In this document: positions 59,173 through 64,000 of the stretch, one piece after another
Layout of the letters: every line of letters begins with the position of its first letter
Numbering within the stretch: position 1 is the stretch's first letter
NCBI GenBank assembly: GCA_947650365.1
Contig: OX393553.1
Span: 39,342,449 to 39,406,448, forward strand
Source of the DNA: Chamaelirium japonicum
Lineage: Eukaryota; Streptophyta; Magnoliopsida; Liliales; Melanthiaceae
Direction: 5' to 3'
Length of the DNA: 64,000 bases
Translations under genes and position numbers: made by a program
The notes under the pieces: model-generated
Seen by the model: the letters and a program-made list of their open reading frames with translations, nothing else
What the model was told of the DNA's origin: nothing
Databases searched by the model: none

Positions 59173-61970
59173 ACATCTACGTGCCAAAGGGGTAACTTTA
59201 ATACCTGCATCTTTATGGGAAAAATATAAAGGGTGTCATAGCTAGAAGGTGTCCCACTATTGTGGGACCCTTATTCATATAATAGATTACGAGAGGAATC
59301 CAAATGGGGCCCATTCCAGTTGGCAAAGCTGACTATATTATAGGGGGGTACATCTATGTGCTAAAGGGGTGACTTTAATACCCATATCCATGTGGCCAAA
59401 ATATAAAGAGTACCATTGCTAGGAGGGGTCCAACTACTATGGGATCCTTATTCATGTATTATGAGAGGAGTCCAAGTGGGGGGCACTCTAGTTGACAAGG
59501 TTGAGTTCATTATACAAGGGTAAATCTATGAGTCTAAGGGGTAACTTTAACACCTTCATCTATATGGAAAAAATATAAATAGTCCAATTACTAGGAAGGA
59601 TCCCTCTATTATAAAATCTTTATTCTTTTTATAGATTACTAGAGAAGTCCAAGTAGGACCCACTGCAGTTGACAAGGTCAACTACATTATATGGGAGTTT
59701 ATCTTTGTGTCAATAAGGTGTCTTTAACACCCACATCAGTGTGGCCAAAAAATAATAACTCTCATAGCTAGGATGGATTCCCCTATTATGGGATATTTAT
59801 TCATGTAGTAAATTGTAAGAGGAGTTTGAGTGGAGTCTATTCCAGTTTACAAAGTCGACAATATTATAGAGGGGTATATCTATGTGTCTAAGGAGTGACT
59901 TTAACATCCGCATCTATATGGCTAAAATATAAAGAGCCTCTTAGTTAGGAGGGGTCATACTATTATAGGATTCTTATTTATATAGTATATTACGAGAGGA
60001 TTCTAAGTCGGACCCACTCCAGCTAACAAGATTGACTATATTATAGGGGTTACATCTATATATCTAAGGGGTGACTTTAACACCTACATCTGTATAACCA
60101 AAATTAAAAGAGCCGCATTGTTGGAGGGGACTAACTATTCTGGCATCCTTATTTATATGGTAGATTATAAGAGGAGCTCATGTGGGGGACCACTCTAGTT
60201 GACAAGGTCAATTGTGCTATAGGGGTACACTATATATTAAAGGGATGACTTTAACACCATCAACTATATGACTAAAATATAAAAAGTCTCATAGCTAGAA
60301 GGGGTCCCACTATTATAGAATCCTTATTCTTATTGTAGATTATGAGAAGAGTCCAAGTATGTCCTGCTTTAGTTAAAAAAGCCAACAACATTATAGATGA
60401 ATACATCTATGTATCAAATGGGTGACTTTAACACCTATATTTATATGGACAAAATTTAAAAAGTCCCATATGTAGGAGGGGTTCCACTCCTTTGGGATCC
60501 TTATAAATATTCTTGATTATGAAAGGAGTACAAGTGGGGGACCAATGTAGTTAACAAGGTCGACTTTGTAATAGGGGGGTATATCTATTTATCAGGGGGT
60601 GACTTTAACACCAACAACTATATGGCTAAAAACTAAAGTGCCTCATAGGTAGCAGGGGTCATACTATTATGAAATCCATATTCTTTTTGTAGATTACAAG
60701 AAGAGTCCAAGTGGGGCCTACTCTAGTTGACAAAATCAAAAACATTATAGAAGGGTATGTTTATGTGTTAAGGGAGTGACTTTAATACCCATATCTTTTT
60801 GGACAAAATATAAAAAGTTCCACAGGTAGGACGCGTCCTATAATTATAGGATCCTTATAAATATAGTAGATTATGAGAGGAGTCCAATAGGATCCACTAT
60901 AGTTAATAAGATCGACTATATTTTATAGGGGGATCATCTATGTATTAATAGGGTGACTTTAATACCCACATATGTATGGCCAAAATATAAAAAGTTCTAT
61001 ATCTAGGAGGGATTCCACTATTGTCAGATCATTATTAATGAAGTAAATTACGAGAGGAGTCCAAGTGGGTTTTTATGTGTCGAAGTAGTTACTTTAACAC
61101 CTACATCTATATGGCCAAAATATAATGAGTTCCATATCTAGAAGTACTCCCAAATATGTTAGATCTTTATTTATGTAGTAGATTATAAGAGGAGTCCAAG
61201 TAGAGCTCATTGTAGTTGAAAAGGTTGACAATATTATAGGGGGGTACATATATGTGTCAAAGGGGGTAACTTTAATACCCACATATGTATGGGTAAAATA
61301 TAAAGTCTCTTTGCTAGGAGGGGTTCCACTATTATGGCATCCTTATTCATATAGTAGATTATGAGAGGTGTCCAAATGGAGCCCACTCTAGTTGACAAGA
61401 TCGGCTTCATTATAGGGGAGTATATTTTGGTGTTAAAAGGGTGACTTCAACGCCCGTATCTGTGTGACTAAAATATAAAGAGTCCCATAGTTATGACTTG
61501 TCCTACTATTATGGAATCCTTATTCTTATTGTATATTAAGAGAGAAGTACAAATGGGTCATACTTAATTTGTTAAGGTCAATTATATTATAGAGGGGGCA
61601 TATCTATATGTCAAAGAGGTGACTTTAACTCCAACATCTGTGTAGCCAAAATATAATGACTCTCATAACTAGGAGGGGTCCTACTATTGTGGGATCCTTA
61701 TTCATGTAGTAGATTACTAGAGGAGTCCATATGGGGCCTAATCTAGTTGACAAAGTTGACTACATTATAGAGAGGTACATCTATGTGTTAAAGATATGAC
61801 TTTAATACCCGCATCTGTGTGTCAAAAATATAAAGAGTCCCATAGGTAAGAGGAGTCTCACTATTATGTGATCCTTATTTATATAGAAGACTATAAGAGA
61901 TGTCCAAGTGGGTCCCACTCCAGTTAACAAGATCGACTACATTATAGAGGGGTACATCTATGGGTCAAAG

Positions 61971-62501
61971 GTAGGGTTGCAACTCGAGCTGGTAGGGCCG
62001 AGTTGGGGGTCAACCCAAGCCCATCCCAAGTACTTAAATCCCAAACCTAAACCAACCTAATCTCCAACACAAGATACATACCTAACCCAAGCCCAACCCA
62101 AGCAAAAAATCTTATGCTCGAGCTGGGCTCGGGTATGCCCAAGTTGGTAGGATGGGTCGGGTAGTGTAGGTTTGGGTATACTTATTGTTTAAAATTTTAC
62201 ACTATGAAGATCAAAATCTAAAATGAATTTATACTTGCTAACAATGCCACACACCTTTTTTTTTTATTTCTATTCATGCAATTTACTAGATCATTAGATA
62301 ATGTTTATATTTTATTAGAAAGAAGCAAATAAATAATATAGAACTTGGTGAAATGGATAACTATGACTGTAACCCCTCAATATATAAGTAATCGGGATGG
62401 TTATGATTGTTACCTATATGTCACATACTCATAGATATACATGAGTACACAGGTTTCGGATTGGGTCGGGTTGCCCCACCCTCAACCCAAACCCAACCCA
62501 A
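61971..62501. mobile_element. Low-complexity insertion in the satellite
   Basis: Starts TAGGGTTGCAACTCGAGC, contains repeated 'aacccaagccca' motifs and ends near GGGTTGCCCCACCCTCAACC. It resembles the hAT-type MITEs in this window, but clear terminal repeats and a target duplication are lacking. About 90 bp of satellite is missing across it. Confidence 0.5.
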
Positions 62502-63377
62502 ATTCTTATTCTTGTAGTAGATTTTGAGAGGATTCCAATTAGGGTCTACTCCAGTTGACAAAGTTGACAACATTATAGCAGGGTACAATATGTAAAAGGG
62601 GTGGCTTTAACACCCGTATCTTTAACGCCAAAAAATAAAGAGTACTATAACTAGGAGGGATCACATATATATGAGATACTTATTTATATTGTAAATTACG
62701 AGAGATATCCAAGTAGGGCCCAGTCTAGTTGACAAGGTCCATTATATTATAAGGGGCATATTTACGTATCAAAGGGGTGACTTTAACACTCACATCTGTG
62801 TGGCTAAAATATAGTTCCAATGCTAAGAGGGGTCCCATTATTGTGGAATCCTTATTCATCTAGTAGATTACAAGAGGAGCCCAAGTGGAGCCCACTTTAG
62901 TTGGTAATATTGACTTTACTATAGAGGGGTATATTTAGATGTCAAAGGGATGACTTTAACAACCATATCTGTGTGGCCAAAATATAAAGGGTCTCTTAGG
63001 TAGGAGGGTTCTTACTATTATGGTATTATTATTCATGTCGTAAATTATGAGAAGAGTCCAAGTACGACCCACTATTGTTGACAAGGTCAACTACATTACA
63101 GGGGAGTACATCTATGTGTTAAAGTGGTAACTATAACACCCATATCTATGCAGCCAAAATATAAAGAGTTTCCTTGCTTGGAGGAGTCTCACTATTATAA
63201 GATCCTTATTCATATAGAAGATAACGAGAAGAGTCCAAGTAGGTCCCACTCAAATTGACAAGATTGACTACATTATAGAAGGGTATATCTATGTATCGAA
63301 GTGGTGACTTTAACCCCCATATCAGTGCGGCCAAAATATAAAAAGTTCCATAATAAAGAAGGGTCCTACTATTGTTG

Positions 63378-64000
63378 GATACATATTTATGTAGTAGATT
63401 ATAAGAGGATTTCAAGTAGGAACCCACTCTAGTTGACAAAGCTAACTATATTATAGGGGTATATCTATGTGTCAAAGGGGTGACTTTAACACCCATATCT
63501 ATATGGCCTAAACATAAAGCATCCAAAAGGTATTAGGGGTCCCACTATTGTGGATCCTTTTTCATATAGTGGATTACGATAGGAGTCCAAAAGGAACCAC
63601 TCAAGTTGACAAGGTTAACTACTTTATAGGGGGTACATCTATATATCAAAAAAGAGGTGACTTGAAATCTTGCATCTTTATGGCAAAAATATAAAGTCCC
63701 ATAACTAGGAGGGGTCCTAATATTTTAAGATCCTTATTATTGTAGTAGATTACTAAAGGAGTCCAAGTGGGGCCCAAACCAGTTGACTATATTATAGAAG
63801 GGTATATTTATATATCAAAGTGGTTAATTTAACACCCGTATCTGTATGAACAAAATATAAAGATCCCCAAAGCTAGAAGGGGGCCCACTATTATGGGATC
63901 CTTATTCATATAGTAGTTTACGAGAAGAGTCCAAAAAAGGTACACTCCCTAAATAATAGGGGGTACATCTATGTGTCAAAAGGGTGACGTTAATACCCAT
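63378..64000 (+). repeat. Satellite block B of a long-range duplicated pair
   Basis: See block A at 45001-45640. Collinear with it to the window's right edge, so the duplication may extend beyond. Confidence 0.8.

Larger units (their letters stand above)
43343..64000 (+). repeat. Diverged tandem satellite, period about 177 bp
   Basis: Head-to-tail units in one orientation. Typical unit landmarks in order: ACATCTATGTGTCAAAGGGG, TGACTTTAACACCC, GGCCAAAATATAAAGAGTCC, CATAGCTAGGAGGGGTCCCA, CTATTGTGGGATCCTTATTC, ATGTAGTAGATTACGAGAGG, AGTCCAAGTGGGGCCCACTC, AGTTGACAAGGTCGACTATA, TTATAGGGG. Successive ACATCTATG landmarks lie about 174-178 bp apart. Array pieces are 43343-43486, 44185-45763, 47989-49268, 49776-57040, 59178-61970 and 62502-64000; the rest are insertions. 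That leaves roughly 80 units. Units differ from each other at many positions, so the array is old or weakly homogenised. It continues past the right edge. Confidence 0.93.

Noticed and set aside
50410..63439. Small open frames of 60-120 codons in the satellite
   Set aside because: They fall in different phases of a diverged repeat, show no conserved protein sequence and are expected by chance.
43343..64000. CRISPR-like array (regular repeats)
   Set aside because: Units are about 177 bp, contiguous without unique spacers, and lie in a plant genome.

Overview
This window is nuclear DNA of a flowering plant. The GC-rich, intronless NSP2-type GRAS gene hints at a monocot, but the species cannot be named from the sequence. 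One apparently intact host gene is visible. Almost everything else is transposable elements, many nested with readable target-site duplications (TSDs), and a long satellite array.

Layout. 1-2540: probable 3' end of a large LTR retrotransposon, inserted in an intron of a Mutator-like element (MULE). 2541-6131: the MULE, with a broken MURA-type transposase on + and, convergent to it, a two-exon GRF zinc-finger gene on -, ending in a terminal inverted repeat. 7278-8810 (-): a 510-codon NSP2-like GRAS gene with a miR171h-type target site, a (GA)n leader and a LINE fragment directly upstream. 9368-14504 (-): a decayed Ty1/copia element (TSD ATATC). 14966-24670: three LINE copies. The middle one is split by a tandem Cassandra-type TRIM array (seven LTRs, six 81-82 bp internal regions; TSD GGCAT), each LTR carrying a 5S rRNA-like block. 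24671-27982: retroposon debris. 27983-35855 (-): a young Ty3/gypsy chromovirus (TSD GCAGA) whose long LTRs hold a 108-codon ORF. 35856-43342: retroposon tails, a hAT MITE with an 8 bp TSD, degenerate telomere-like repeats, a low-complexity hAT-like element and a CACTA end.

43343-64000: a diverged tandem satellite with a period of about 177 bp, all in one orientation, interrupted by a second Cassandra (-), a 5'-truncated L1, a hAT MITE (8 bp TSD), a 2132 bp solo LTR (TSD ACATC) and another low-complexity insertion. Shared diagnostic variants link a block near 45.0-45.6 kb to one near 63.4-64.0 kb at a constant offset of about 18.37 kb, which suggests long-range (higher-order) duplication. Interstitial telomere-like repeats plus a diverged satellite riddled with insertions fit a pericentromeric or otherwise heterochromatic position; that is inference.

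The most noteworthy items are the multi-LTR Cassandra array, the GRF-zinc-finger partner gene in the MULE, the miR171h-type site in the NSP2-like gene, the ORF inside the chromovirus LTRs, and the long-range order and conserved dyads of the satellite.
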